Shown here: positions 8,222 to 15,630 of the stretch, in pieces | Layout of the letters: each line of letters opens with the position of its first letter | Position numbering within the stretch: the stretch's first letter is position 1 | Source: Mesorhizobium sp. M7A.F.Ca.US.008.03.1.1 | GTDB lineage: Bacteria; Pseudomonadota; Alphaproteobacteria; Rhizobiales; Rhizobiaceae | Reading direction: 5' to 3' | DNA: 64,000 bases | Assembly: GCF_003997495.1 (NCBI RefSeq) | Contig: NZ_RZRU01000018.1 | Location: 1-64,000 of the forward strand | Notes under the pieces: generated by a model | What the model was told of the DNA's origin: nothing | What the model saw: the letters and a program-made list of their open reading frames with translations, nothing else | The model's database searches: none | Made by a program: the position numbers and the translations under genes

Positions 8222-9222
8222 CAATTGTCGTCCGTTGGCTCGAGGATCAGGACGTCGATGTCGCGCTCGGGGTAGAAATCATCCGCCGTCATCTCGAAGG
8301 TCGTCGGTCCGGTCTTTTTGACATTGTCGCCGCAGAACGAGACCAGGGCTTTCGGATTGCCCTTGTCGATCGTCAGCTTGAACTTGCCGATCGTGCCGGT
8401 GGCCCAGTTGCCGCCGGTGGTCAGGACATAGGCGATGCGGTTCTCGACATATTTGGGGTAGCCGTCAGGGTCATCCTTGGCCGCTTTGCGCACAGCATTT
8501 TCGAATGTGTCGTCCATGCAATAGCGGGCCTTGTAGGCCGCATACTGACCCTGGAATTTGCCGTCGTAGAAGAAGCTGACTGAAGACGTGCCGCCGACGC
8601 TCGGCTTGTAGTGGTGGGAAACATGGACGTCCTTGTTGGCCAGAAAGGTCGAACGCCACCAGTAGGTCGAACGCAGTTGCCAGAACGGCGTGTAGACCTT
8701 GGTCGTCTCGGTGCCGTCGCTGCCGGTGTCCTCGATGATGATGCCGCGGTCGACCCAGTCATCGACAACCGCTTGCGGCAGCTTGGCCAGCGCCGCCTTC
8801 GCCGCATCGCCGAAAGGATAGAACGGCACGTTTTGCGCCTTCAGCTCTGCGCTGATGTCGATGCCGAGCGCCAACACCTTCTGCTCCAGCTGCGGCTTGA
8901 CGGCGACACCGTCGATCGTCACCTCGAAGCCGAGGAAATTGTCGCTCTGATTTTCAGGGATCGCCGGGATTTCTTCGGGATTGCCGGAGATGTCGGGCAT
9001 CGGGAAGGCGACGATGGCCTCGACATCCTTGTCTGTGTTGTTGTGGAAGACGTAGTCGACCGTCACCTTTTCCGGCGACATGAAGAGATCCTCGCTTTGC
9101 ATCGCCACGGCATCGCTGCGCGACAGGATCAGGCCGCCGGTGCCAAGTTCGGCAACCGAATCATTGGCGAAGGCGGGCGCGGGCGACAGGGCCAGCACAG
9201 CGGTCAGAACATATCGCAACAT
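8221..9222 (-). CDS. Exported DUF4424 family protein
   Basis: A 333-residue protein with a signal peptide (about 1-19, ending APAFA) followed by a periplasmic domain of the DUF4424 type, mixed beta in character, with a single Cys pair region near CMDD and SFCGDN. No catalytic motif is recognised. Family members are uncharacterised secreted proteins. It opens the minus-strand run leading into folA with a TGATG overlap, so it may share regulation with folA without sharing function. It is divergent from cobF, with the 21-bp repeat array in the shared upstream region. Confidence 0.8.
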   Translation of the reverse strand: MLRYVLTAVLALSPAPAFANDSVAELGTGGLILSRSDAVAMQSEDLFMSPEKVTVDYVFHNNTDKDVEAIVAFPMPDISGNPEEIPAIPENQSDNFLGFEVTIDGVAVKPQLEQKVLALGIDISAELKAQNVPFYPFGDAAKAALAKLPQAVVDDWVDRGIIIEDTGSDGTETTKVYTPFWQLRSTYWWRSTFLANKDVHVSHHYKPSVGGTSSVSFFYDGKFQGQYAAYKARYCMDDTFENAVRKAAKDDPDGYPKYVENRIAYVLTTGGNWATGTIGKFKLTIDKGNPKALVSFCGDNVKKTGPTTFEMTADDFYPERDIDVLILEPTDDN

Positions 9223-9322
9223 GGAAGCCCCCTCGGCTAGAATGCTTGCAGGACCCTAGCCGTTTCAATGTGGCGTTTCAAAGCCCTTCCGTATCCTCGG
9301 ACGCACCAAAGGGAGCTGGGCT

Positions 9323-9417
9323 GCGGTCTGGACACGCGCCAGCGCGGTCTGGACACGCGCCAGCGCGGTCTGGACACGCGCCAGCGCGGTCTGGACACGC
9401 GCCAGCGCGGTCTGGAC
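9323..9417 (+). repeat. Tandem array of 21-bp units upstream of cobF
   Basis: Four perfect copies of GCGGTCTGGACACGCGCCAG plus C (units at 9323, 9344, 9365 and 9386) and an 11-bp partial fifth copy end at 9417. Each unit contains the inverted repeat CTGG-N7-CCAG. The array lies between the divergent starts of the DUF4424 gene (9222) and cobF (9450). The repeat length is a multiple of three and the cobF frame stays open through it, but no start or coding signal suggests translation. It could be a series of binding sites or a slippage-prone minisatellite. Confidence 0.9.
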
Positions 9418-9449
9418 TAACAGGTCCCGATCGGGCAGGAGTTCGCCCC

Positions 9450-10226
9450 ATGCGCAAGCTTCTCGTCATCGGCATCGGCGCCGGCAATCCCGACCATATG
9501 ACCGTTCAGGCCATATCAGGCCTGAACCAGGCGGATGTTCTGTTCATCCCCGACAAGGGCGCGAAAAAAAACGAACTGGCCGAGCTGCGTCGCCGGATAT
9601 GCGACCGCTTCGTCACCAATCCGAAGTCGCGCCGCGTCGAATTCGACGTGCCGGTGCGCGACCTCCCGGTAGAAGATGGGCCGGCGCCGTCCTACCGCTC
9701 GACCGTCGATGACTGGCACGAAGCCATCGCCGCGATCTACGAAGGCTTGATCCGCGACGAGATTGCAGGCGACGGCTGCGGCGCTTTCCTGATCTGGGGC
9801 GACCCTTCGCTCTACGACAGCGCGTTGCGCATCCTCGAGCGCGTGCGCCTGCGAGGCAATGTGGCGTTCGAGCTTGAGGTGATCCCCGGCATCACCGCCG
9901 TCCAGGCGCTTGCCGCCAGCCACAAGATGGCGCTGAACCGCATCGGCGATTCCGTCCTCATCACCACCGGCCGCCGCCTGACCGAGGAAGGCATGCCGGA
10001 CAACGCCGGCAGCGCGGTCGTCCTGCTGGACGGCAAATGCGCTTTCAACACGCTGGCCGACAAGGAAGTCGTCATCCATTGGGGCGCCTATCTCGGAACG
10101 GAAGACGAGATCACTCTCTCCGGCAGGATCGGTGACATCGGCACAAAGATCGAAGAGGTTCGAGAGGAAGCTCGTCGGCGGAAGGGCTGGATCATGGACA
10201 GCTATTTGCTGCGCAAGCCCGAATAG
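9450..10226 (+). CDS. cobF: Precorrin-6A synthase (deacetylating) CobF
   Basis: S-adenosylmethionine-dependent C1 methyltransferase of the aerobic cobalamin pathway, which also expels the acetyl group in forming precorrin-6A. The 258-residue protein starts MRKLLVIGIGAGNPDHMTVQA, the SAM-binding motif of corrin methyltransferases, and has GAFLIWGDPSLYDSALRI and EVIPGITAVQALAA, the other family motifs. An AGGAG-like ribosome site (about 9436-9441) supports the ATG at 9450 over upstream in-frame codons. No other cob gene is in the window, so it is detached from a cobalamin cluster. It faces modE convergently. Confidence 0.93.
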   Translation: MRKLLVIGIGAGNPDHMTVQAISGLNQADVLFIPDKGAKKNELAELRRRICDRFVTNPKSRRVEFDVPVRDLPVEDGPAPSYRSTVDDWHEAIAAIYEGLIRDEIAGDGCGAFLIWGDPSLYDSALRILERVRLRGNVAFELEVIPGITAVQALAASHKMALNRIGDSVLITTGRRLTEEGMPDNAGSAVVLLDGKCAFNTLADKEVVIHWGAYLGTEDEITLSGRIGDIGTKIEEVREEARRRKGWIMDSYLLRKPE

Positions 10227-10232
10227 GAAGGC

Positions 10233-10338
10233 GGTAGGGCAGCAGGTGAATGACGTTTTGTGTTGGAAGACAGCACGCGAATGCCTCCCTACTGCCCTAC
10301 TGCCCTACTGCCCTACTGCCCTACTGCCCTACTGCCCT
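10233..10338. repeat. ACTGCCCT tandem repeat with inverted copy
   Basis: Six copies of ACTGCCCT run from 10291 to 10338, ending in the modE stop codon. An inverted copy GGTAGGGCAG lies at 10233-10242, just after the cobF stop, so the convergent intergenic region can form a long hairpin in either transcript. This could serve as a bidirectional transcription stop. A shorter related run (CTCCCTACTCCCTACTG) lies near 23149-23165 between another convergent pair. Confidence 0.75.
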
Positions 10339-10682
10339 CACCCAGCCTCAATCTCCGCCTGCAGCGCCTCCATATGCGTCGCTGCCGCGGCCGCGGCCGC
10401 GCGCTCGATGGCGCGGAAGCGGCTGACCACTGCCAGGCCGACCGCCGTCAGTTGTGCGCCGCCGCCCTTGCGGCCGCCGGTCTGTGCCGCCACCAGCGGC
10501 TTGCCGAATACCCGGTTCATGTCCTCGACCAGGTCCCAGGCGTGCTTATAGGACATCTCCATGCCGCGCGCGGCGGCCGAGATGGAGCCGAAGGCGGCGA
10601 TCTGTTCCAGGAGTTCGATCTTGCCCGGCCCGACGCGCCCGTCGGGATCGAGATTTATCCGCAAGCTCAGCGACGGCATCAT
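10338..10682 (-). CDS. modE: ModE-type molybdate regulator, DNA-binding domain only
   Basis: Winged-helix regulator of molybdate uptake. The 114 residues correspond to the LysR-like ModE N-terminal domain: KIELLEQIAAFGSISAAARGMEMSYKHAWDLV is the helix-turn-helix and GGRKGGGAQLTAVG the wing. The E. coli protein has about 260 residues with two C-terminal molbindin (Mop) domains that sense molybdate. These are absent here and the protein ends in an Ala-rich helix. It is the fourth gene of the modABC operon, 77 bp beyond modC. Short ModE proteins are known, so it may depend on a separate Mop protein or act as a ligand-blind regulator. The neighbouring mop gene is degenerate. Confidence 0.85.
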   Translation of the reverse strand: MMPSLSLRINLDPDGRVGPGKIELLEQIAAFGSISAAARGMEMSYKHAWDLVEDMNRVFGKPLVAAQTGGRKGGGAQLTAVGLAVVSRFRAIERAAAAAAATHMEALQAEIEAG

Positions 10683-10759
10683 TACTCTCCGCGGTCACAC
10701 CCCAACCTCATACTAGAAGCTCCCTGGCGAAACCGCTATTCCAAAAAGACATAGCGGGA

Positions 10760-11872
10760 TCATCCATCCGCCTCGGCGGGCAGGCCGGCGCCGGTGTTGG
10801 CCCGGTCGAAGCTCACCGTCTTGATCACCGCGAAAACCTTACCGCCAAGATGAAGCTTCAGCGCCTGCCGCGACTGTTCGGTGATGCGGGCAAGCACGGT
10901 TGCGCCATTGCAGTCGATGCCGACCTCGACCGCCGGGCCCTCGCTCGGGATTATCGCGGTAATGGTTCCCGGCAGGATGTTGAGCGCGCTGAGGCCCCTC
11001 GGCTTTTCGGTGGCGATCATCACATCGCGGGCGCGGATACGGATGCGCACCGGCGTACCTGTCTTCATCGCCAGCTGTGGCACCCGGAGCTCGCCCGCGG
11101 CCGAGCCGAGCACGGTCATGCCGAAAGGCTCGTCGTGATGCAGCACCCTGGTGTCCAGCACGGCGCCCCCCTCGCCGCGCTCCTCCGCCGGCAACAGGTC
11201 GAGCCTTTGCATCACCGCCCCGGTCGGCCCGCTGGCAATGACATTGCCGTACGCCAGCATCACCACGTCGCTGGCCAGCCTCGCCACTTCGGCGACCGAA
11301 TGACTGACATAGACGATCGGGATTTTCGTCTCGTCGCGCAGCCTTTCGACATAGGGCAGGATTTCGGCCTTGCGCGCTTCGTCGAGCGAGGCCAGCGGTT
11401 CGTCCATGAGCAGCAGTCTGGGGCTGGCAAGCAATGCCCGGCCGATCGCCACGCGCTGTTTCTCGCCGCCCGAGAGCTTTGCCGGCCGCCTGTTCATGAG
11501 CGGCCCGATGCCGAGCAGGTCGACGACGGCATCGAAATCGGCGTAGCGCTCCGCCGGCGGCGTGAACCAGCGGCCGTAGCGCAGATTGCCGGCAACGCTC
11601 ATATGCGGAAACAGCCGTGCGTCCTGGAACACCATGCCGATGCGGCGCTTGTGCTTCGGCACGAAAATGCCGGCACCGGTATCGACCAGCACACGGCCGT
11701 CGACCTCGATGCATCCCTCGTCGGGCCGGATCAGCCCGGCAATCATGTCGATCAGCGTCGTCTTGCCCGACCCTGACGCTCCAAACAGCGCCGTCAGCCG
11801 CCCGGCGCTTTCGAAGCGGGCCTCGATGGCGAAACCACCCAGCCGATGACTGATGTCGACGATAACGCTCAT
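10760..11872 (-). CDS. modC: Molybdate ABC transporter ATPase ModC
   Basis: Energises molybdate import. The 370-residue protein has Walker A GASGSGKTT (31-39), the Q-loop region MVFQDARLFPHM, signature LSGGEKQRVAIGRALLA, Walker B LLLMDEPLASLD and the switch His in VYVSHSVAEV. The C-terminal third (about 290-352) is a TOBE/Mop domain that typically binds oxyanion and gates transport. Its start overlaps the modB stop as ATGA, so stoichiometric synthesis with ModB is likely. Confidence 0.95.
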   Translation of the reverse strand: MSVIVDISHRLGGFAIEARFESAGRLTALFGASGSGKTTLIDMIAGLIRPDEGCIEVDGRVLVDTGAGIFVPKHKRRIGMVFQDARLFPHMSVAGNLRYGRWFTPPAERYADFDAVVDLLGIGPLMNRRPAKLSGGEKQRVAIGRALLASPRLLLMDEPLASLDEARKAEILPYVERLRDETKIPIVYVSHSVAEVARLASDVVMLAYGNVIASGPTGAVMQRLDLLPAEERGEGGAVLDTRVLHHDEPFGMTVLGSAAGELRVPQLAMKTGTPVRIRIRARDVMIATEKPRGLSALNILPGTITAIIPSEGPAVEVGIDCNGATVLARITEQSRQALKLHLGGKVFAVIKTVSFDRANTGAGLPAEADG

Positions 11873-12573
11873 TCGATGTCCAGTCGCCGGCCGACGCGCC
11901 GCGCCAGCACCTCCGAAGCCACCAGCGCGGCCATGGAGATGACGATGGAAATCAGCGTCAGGCGGAGCGCCCCTTCATCGCCACCCGGCACCTGCGTGAA
12001 GGTGTAGATCGCCGACGGCAATGTCTGCGTCTCATTGGGAATGTTAGAGACGAAGGTGATGGTAGCGCCGAACTCGCCCATCGCCTTGGCGAAGGCCAGG
12101 ATGGCGCCGGCGATCAGCCCGGGCAGGATCAACGGCAGCGTGATGGTGGCGAACACCCAGAGCGAATTGGCGCCGAGCGTTCCCGCCGCCGCTTCCATCT
12201 TGCGGTCCACCGCCTCGATCGACAACCGGATCGCCCGCACCATCAGCGGAAAGCCCATGACGCCGCAGGCCAGCGCCGCACCCGTCCAGCGGAAGGAGAA
12301 GACAATGCCGAAATGCTCTGCCAGGAAAGCGCCGGCCGGGCCGCGCCGGCCGAAGGTGAGCAGCAGCAGGTAGCCGGTCACCACGGGCGGCAGGATCAGA
12401 GGCAGATGCACCAGCCCGTTGAGAACGGTCTTGCCCCAGAATTGTCCCCGGGCAAGCAGCAGTGCGATCAATATGCCCGGCGGCAGGCTGGCAAGCATCG
12501 CCACCGTCGCCACCTTGACGGACAGCCGGACCGCATTCCATTCGTCGGGAGTGAGGTCCAGCAGCCAGTTCAT
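11869..12573 (-). CDS. modB: Molybdate ABC transporter permease ModB
   Basis: Inner-membrane channel subunit of the molybdate importer, 234 residues with about five to six hydrophobic helices. The EAA loop that contacts ModC is AAGTLGANSLWVFATITLPLILPGLIAG, with GEFGATITFVSN after it, typical of ModB. It follows modA by 15 bp and overlaps modC by 4 bp. Confidence 0.94.
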   Translation of the reverse strand: MNWLLDLTPDEWNAVRLSVKVATVAMLASLPPGILIALLLARGQFWGKTVLNGLVHLPLILPPVVTGYLLLLTFGRRGPAGAFLAEHFGIVFSFRWTGAALACGVMGFPLMVRAIRLSIEAVDRKMEAAAGTLGANSLWVFATITLPLILPGLIAGAILAFAKAMGEFGATITFVSNIPNETQTLPSAIYTFTQVPGGDEGALRLTLISIVISMAALVASEVLARRVGRRLDIE

Positions 12574-12588
12574 AGTGCCTCTTGGAAC

Positions 12589-13383
12589 TCAGTTGCTCGG
12601 CGCGAGCACGGTAAATCCCTGATCCTTGAACAGCGCGGCCGCCTTGGTCGACTGCAGGCACTTCAGGAAAGCCAGCGTGTCCTTGTCCTTCGAATCGGCG
12701 GTCTGGGCAACCGGATAGATGATCGGCGGATGCGAATCCTCCGGGAAAGTGCCGACCACCTTGACACCCTTTTCAGCATGCGCGTCGGTGGCATAGACGA
12801 TGCCAAGGGCTGCTTCGCCCGTCGAAACCAGCTTCAGCGCCGCGCGCACGTTCTCGGCCTGCGCCACCTTGCCCTCGACCGAAGACCAGACGCCGAGCGA
12901 TTCAAGTGCCGCCTTGCCGTATTTGCCGGCCGGCACCGCCTTGAAGTCGCCCATGGCGAGCCTGCCGTCGCCGATCAGCTTGGCGAGGTCGAAGCCCTTC
13001 TCGATCCTGGTGTCGACCGCCGAGTCCCTCGGCGCCACCAGCACGATCTGATTGCCCAGCAGCTTCACTTCGGTGTCCGGCTTGGTCAGCTTCTTGTCGG
13101 AGAGATATTTCATCCAGTCGAGGTCGGCCGAGATGAAGACGTCGGCAGGCGCCCCGCCCTCGATCTGCTTGGCCAGCGCCGAGCTTGCGGCATAGGAGAC
13201 GGTCGCCGCCTCGCCGACATCGGCCTCGCAGGCCTTGTTCACCGCGTCGAGCGCGTCCTTGAGGCTGGCCGCGGCAAACACCACCAGCCTGTCTTCCGCA
13301 TGTGCTGCCGGCACGACTGCCATCAGCGCCGCAGCGAAACCGCCAATGGCGATCGCCCTCGATCCAAAACCTTTGCGCGTCAT
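12589..13383 (-). CDS. modA: Periplasmic molybdate-binding protein ModA
   Basis: Captures molybdate or tungstate in the periplasm for ModBC. The ATG at 13383 gives 264 residues with a Sec signal peptide (about 1-29, ending PAAHA). The mature start is EDRLVVFAAASLKDALDAV, the ligand-binding motif of the family; SSALAKQIEGGAPADVFISAD supplies the next oxyanion contacts. The upstream in-frame ATG at 13488 would place 35 unrelated residues before the signal peptide and run across the Mo-box, so it is rejected. First gene of modABC-modE. Confidence 0.94.
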   Translation of the reverse strand: MTRKGFGSRAIAIGGFAAALMAVVPAAHAEDRLVVFAAASLKDALDAVNKACEADVGEAATVSYAASSALAKQIEGGAPADVFISADLDWMKYLSDKKLTKPDTEVKLLGNQIVLVAPRDSAVDTRIEKGFDLAKLIGDGRLAMGDFKAVPAGKYGKAALESLGVWSSVEGKVAQAENVRAALKLVSTGEAALGIVYATDAHAEKGVKVVGTFPEDSHPPIIYPVAQTADSKDKDTLAFLKCLQSTKAAALFKDQGFTVLAPSN

Positions 13384-13427
13384 GGAAAACTCTCCCTGGT
13401 TTGAAATCCGGTCAGCCCTAAGTCTCC

Positions 13428-13456
13428 GATCGATATATCCGCATGAATATAACAAG
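13428..13456. promoter_or_regulatory. Mo-box-like ModE operator upstream of modA
   Basis: ATCGATATAT, then CCGCATGA, then ATATAACAAG resembles the ModE target of two AT-rich half-sites (CGNTATAT and ATATANCG type) separated by 6-8 bp. It lies 45-73 bp upstream of the modA ATG, between modA and the divergent degenerate mop gene. The match to the known Mo-box pattern is by eye. Confidence 0.6.
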
Positions 13457-13499
13457 GGAAGGCCCAGCGCCTCCTGAAGCGTCTGCACGATACCGATTG

Positions 13500-13722
13500 T
13501 TCTGGTAAGACCGGCAAAGAAACCTGCCCGCGCATCCTCCGGGGAATGATCGCCGAGATCGTCAAGGGAGCCACCACTCGCATGTCAGGATCGACATCGG
13601 TGGCGGCGCCATCGTCAGCACCTCGATCACCAACGAGGCCTTCGCCGATCTCAAGCTTGAAAAAGGGCAAGCAGGCCTATGCCGTGGTCAAGGCCTCGGA
13701 CGTGATGGTCGGCATCAACTGA
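13500..13722 (+). pseudogene. Degenerate molbindin (Mop/TOBE) gene with compensating frameshifts
   Basis: Three frame segments together spell a molbindin domain. First RILRGMIAEIVKGATT (13531-13578), then HVRIDIGGGAIVSTSITNEA onward in the next frame (13581-13661), then KGKQAYAVVKASDVMVGIN and TGA back in the first frame (about 13663-13722). One base is missing near 13579 and one is extra near the AAAAA run at 13659-13664. The two changes cancel, so the first frame has no stop and could make a 58-residue protein from ATG 13546 with a scrambled middle of about 27 residues. The expected start (MKISARN-like) is also not recognisable. Intact relatives bind molybdate as small storage or sensor proteins. 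It is divergent from modA across the Mo-box. Confidence 0.75.
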
Positions 13723-13758
13723 TCGGCGCGTGATTCAGGGTAGAGTAAAACCTTGGAC

Positions 13759-14553
13759 TCAGACCGCGATCGGCGCCTTGATGCTTGCATCGGCGACGTA
13801 GTTTTCCAGCCGGAAATCCTCGAAGCGGAAGGCGAACAGATCCTTCACCTCCGGATTGATCCACATCGTCGGCAGCGTCCTCGGCGTGCGCCGCAGCTGC
13901 TCGCGCGCCTGCTCGAAATGGTTCGAGTAGAGATGCGCATCGCCAAGTGTGTGGACGAAATCGCCGGGTTTCAGCCCGGTGACCTGCGCCACCATCAAGG
14001 TCAGCAGGGCATAGGACGCGATGTTGAACGGCACACCAAGGAAGATATCGGCGGAACGCTGGTAGAGTTGGCAGGAAAGCCGCCCTTCCGAAACATAGAA
14101 CTGGAACAGGCAGTGGCAGGGCGGCAGCGCCATCGCTTCCACCTCGGCTGGGTTCCATGCCGAAACGATCAGCCGCCGCGATTGAGGGTTTTTGCGTATC
14201 TCCTTGAGAAGATTCGCGATCTGGTCGATCGAGCCGCCATGGCCGTCCGGCCAGGAACGCCATTGCTTGCCGTAGACAGGGCCGAGATCGCCATTCTCGT
14301 CGGCCCATTCGTCCCAGATCGAAACGCCATGGTCGGTGAGGTATTTGATGTTGGTGTCGCCGGCCAGGAACCACAGAAGCTCATGGACGATCGACTTGAG
14401 ATGCAGCTTCTTGGTCGTGGTGACGGGAAAGCCGCCCGCCAGGTCGAAACGCATCTGGTAGCCGAAGACGGAGCGCGTTCCGGTGCCGGTGCGGTCGCCG
14501 CGATCGGCGCCGTTGTCCAGCACGTGCTGCAGGAGGTCGAGATACTGGCGCAT
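13759..14553 (-). CDS. thyA: Thymidylate synthase
   Basis: Converts dUMP to dTMP with methylene-tetrahydrofolate, yielding dihydrofolate that FolA recycles. The 264-residue length equals E. coli ThyA, and the catalytic Cys is at position 146 in PPCHCLFQF. Other family strings are RTGTGTRSVFG, HELLWFLAGDTNIKYL, RRLIVSAWNP and QRSADIFLGVPFNIASYA. The C-terminus IKAPIAV matches the closing tail of the family. It is separated from folA by the DUF4424, cobF and mod genes. Confidence 0.96.
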   Translation of the reverse strand: MRQYLDLLQHVLDNGADRGDRTGTGTRSVFGYQMRFDLAGGFPVTTTKKLHLKSIVHELLWFLAGDTNIKYLTDHGVSIWDEWADENGDLGPVYGKQWRSWPDGHGGSIDQIANLLKEIRKNPQSRRLIVSAWNPAEVEAMALPPCHCLFQFYVSEGRLSCQLYQRSADIFLGVPFNIASYALLTLMVAQVTGLKPGDFVHTLGDAHLYSNHFEQAREQLRRTPRTLPTMWINPEVKDLFAFRFEDFRLENYVADASIKAPIAV

Positions 14554-14631
14554 CGGTTCCGGCTCGATTCGGTTGTTCAGCCATCATAGCTGACGGACAG
14601 GCGTCCGAACACCAGAAAGCGGCGCGCAAAC

Positions 14632-14671
14632 CCTGCGCGCCAGCCAGTCCCCACACCGGCTGGCGCGCAGG
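14632..14671. repeat. Perfect 14-bp inverted repeat between thyA and the DUF2853 gene
   Basis: CCTGCGCGCCAGCC and GGCTGGCGCGCAGG flank a 12-base loop. It is downstream of the minus-strand DUF2853 gene and upstream of thyA. There is no T-run after it, so it would be a hairpin attenuator or RNA-stabilising stem rather than a classical intrinsic terminator. Confidence 0.7.
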
Positions 14672-14702
14672 CCGCGCCAGCCCTGCAATTAGCGTGCGAT
14701 CG

Positions 14703-15014
14703 TCAGAGGGAGCCGAGCTTACCCAGGTCCTTCGCAACCAGGTAGTAGAAGGTAACCCGGCTCTTGGTGTTATCGGCCGCCATCGCCTTGCAGGTCTTCT
14801 CGATGGACGCATCGGCCTTCGCTGCATCGCTGATGCCGAGCTTCTTGGCGACCCAGTTGTCCCTGACACGCCCGAGTTCCTTCGGGTCGGTGCAGGATAC
14901 CAGCGAGGAATCGCGGTTCCTGAGCGCGATGCCCAGGTGTTTGACGATCTTTTCAACCGCATCAGCACTGGCGCCGGCGTCGTATTTCTTCACGTCTGCA
15001 AGATAGTCGGCCAT
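14703..15014 (-). CDS. DUF2853 family protein
   Basis: A small soluble protein of 103 residues when started at ATG 15014 (MADYLADVKKYDAGASADAV), which is the usual DUF2853 start. The in-frame codon at 15038 adds eight unlikely residues. It is helical with conserved features such as KIVKHLGIALRNRDSSLVSCTD and ARVTFYYLVAKDLGKL-like ending. No enzyme motif is visible and the family has no established function. Confidence 0.82.
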   Translation of the reverse strand: MADYLADVKKYDAGASADAVEKIVKHLGIALRNRDSSLVSCTDPKELGRVRDNWVAKKLGISDAAKADASIEKTCKAMAADNTKSRVTFYYLVAKDLGKLGSL

Positions 15015-15207
15015 CAAAATTCCCCTCGTCGGCGCCACGGATGCGATCGATGAGGGCTGTGGCGCGCTGCTGCAACGTGTGCGCTAGGTCGGTAACTCCT
15101 CACCGTGGCAAAGCTTCGGTTGAGACCGCGCCCGAGTCAACCCTTGGGACTTGCGGTTTTGACACGGGGACAAAGTGCTACTGCGGCCTTTCATTTCCTG
15201 CGATCGC

Positions 15208-15216
15208 CCCCTATAT
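15208..15216 (+). promoter_or_regulatory. ssrA: Possible -10 element for ssrA
   Basis: CCCTATATT contains TATATT at 15211-15216, which would set transcription start at about 15223, just where the conserved tmRNA structure begins. A -35 match is weak (CTTTCA at 15188-15193). Confidence 0.35.
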
Positions 15217-15222
15217 TCGGTT

Positions 15223-15541
15223 TGTCGGCTTGACCGACTATGGCGATAAATGGGCGATGAAATAAGCCGTTCGGACCCGGGGGCGGTACCCGGCGCCTCC
15301 ACCAAAAGCCGCTGTTGACGACAGAGCGGTTTTTGCTGGGGGCGAAATAGGATCGACGAAGGTGTAAAGATCGTACTTTTGCCCGGCATGGTACCACCGT
15401 CATCGGGCTAAACCTGTAGTTGCAAATGACAACTATGCGGAAGCACGTCTCGCCGCGTAAGCGGTGCGATAGCTTCAAATCAAGCCCTAGAGGTTCGCAC
15501 TTCTAGGCGGGGTTCGGAGGTACCTGGCAACAGAAACCTCC
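15223..15541 (+). ncRNA. ssrA: Circularly permuted (two-piece) tmRNA
   Basis: Rescues stalled ribosomes. The gene has the alphaproteobacterial permuted order: the tRNA-like 3' half with T-stem (CCGGG, 7-base loop, CCCGG) and CGCCTCC-A-CCA (ending 15304) comes first. A spacer to be removed follows (about 15305-15337), then the 5' acceptor half GGGGGCG (15338-15344) and the D-arm region GAAATAGGATCGAC, then the tag reading frame. The acceptor halves pair fully and place G3-U70, the alanine identity pair. GGCTT (15227-15231) pairs with AAGCC (15264-15268). After the tag come hairpins at about 15485-15508 and 15516-15541. The two outer ends are estimates. Processing should give an acceptor RNA and a coding RNA. 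Confidence 0.93.
15422..15460 (+). other. ssrA: tmRNA proteolysis tag reading frame
   Basis: The codons from GCA at 15422 to TAA at 15458-15460 encode ANDNYAEARLAA, preceded by the resume-context TAGTT. The tag ends in the LAA signal recognised by ClpX. The start ANDNYA agrees with the alphaproteobacterial form recognised by alpha-type SspB, whose gene lies 3 kb away. Confidence 0.93.
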
Positions 15542-15630
15542 ACTTCTCCCCTCCTCCGATATGCAGCATGCGCAGTGGCAGATTCTCCGCGAAGGCGCCC
15601 TGCCGCATGCTCCCTCTCCACGGACAAAAC

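Noticed and set aside
9323..9417. CRISPR array
   Set aside because: Units are directly adjacent with no unique spacers and no cas genes nearby.
9246..9449. N-terminal extension of cobF through the repeat array
   Set aside because: Repetitive, no ribosome site, and the CobF family starts at MRKLLVIGIGAG.
9223..9450. Cobalamin riboswitch upstream of cobF
   Set aside because: No B12-box-like sequence or conserved structure found; the space is taken by the repeat array.
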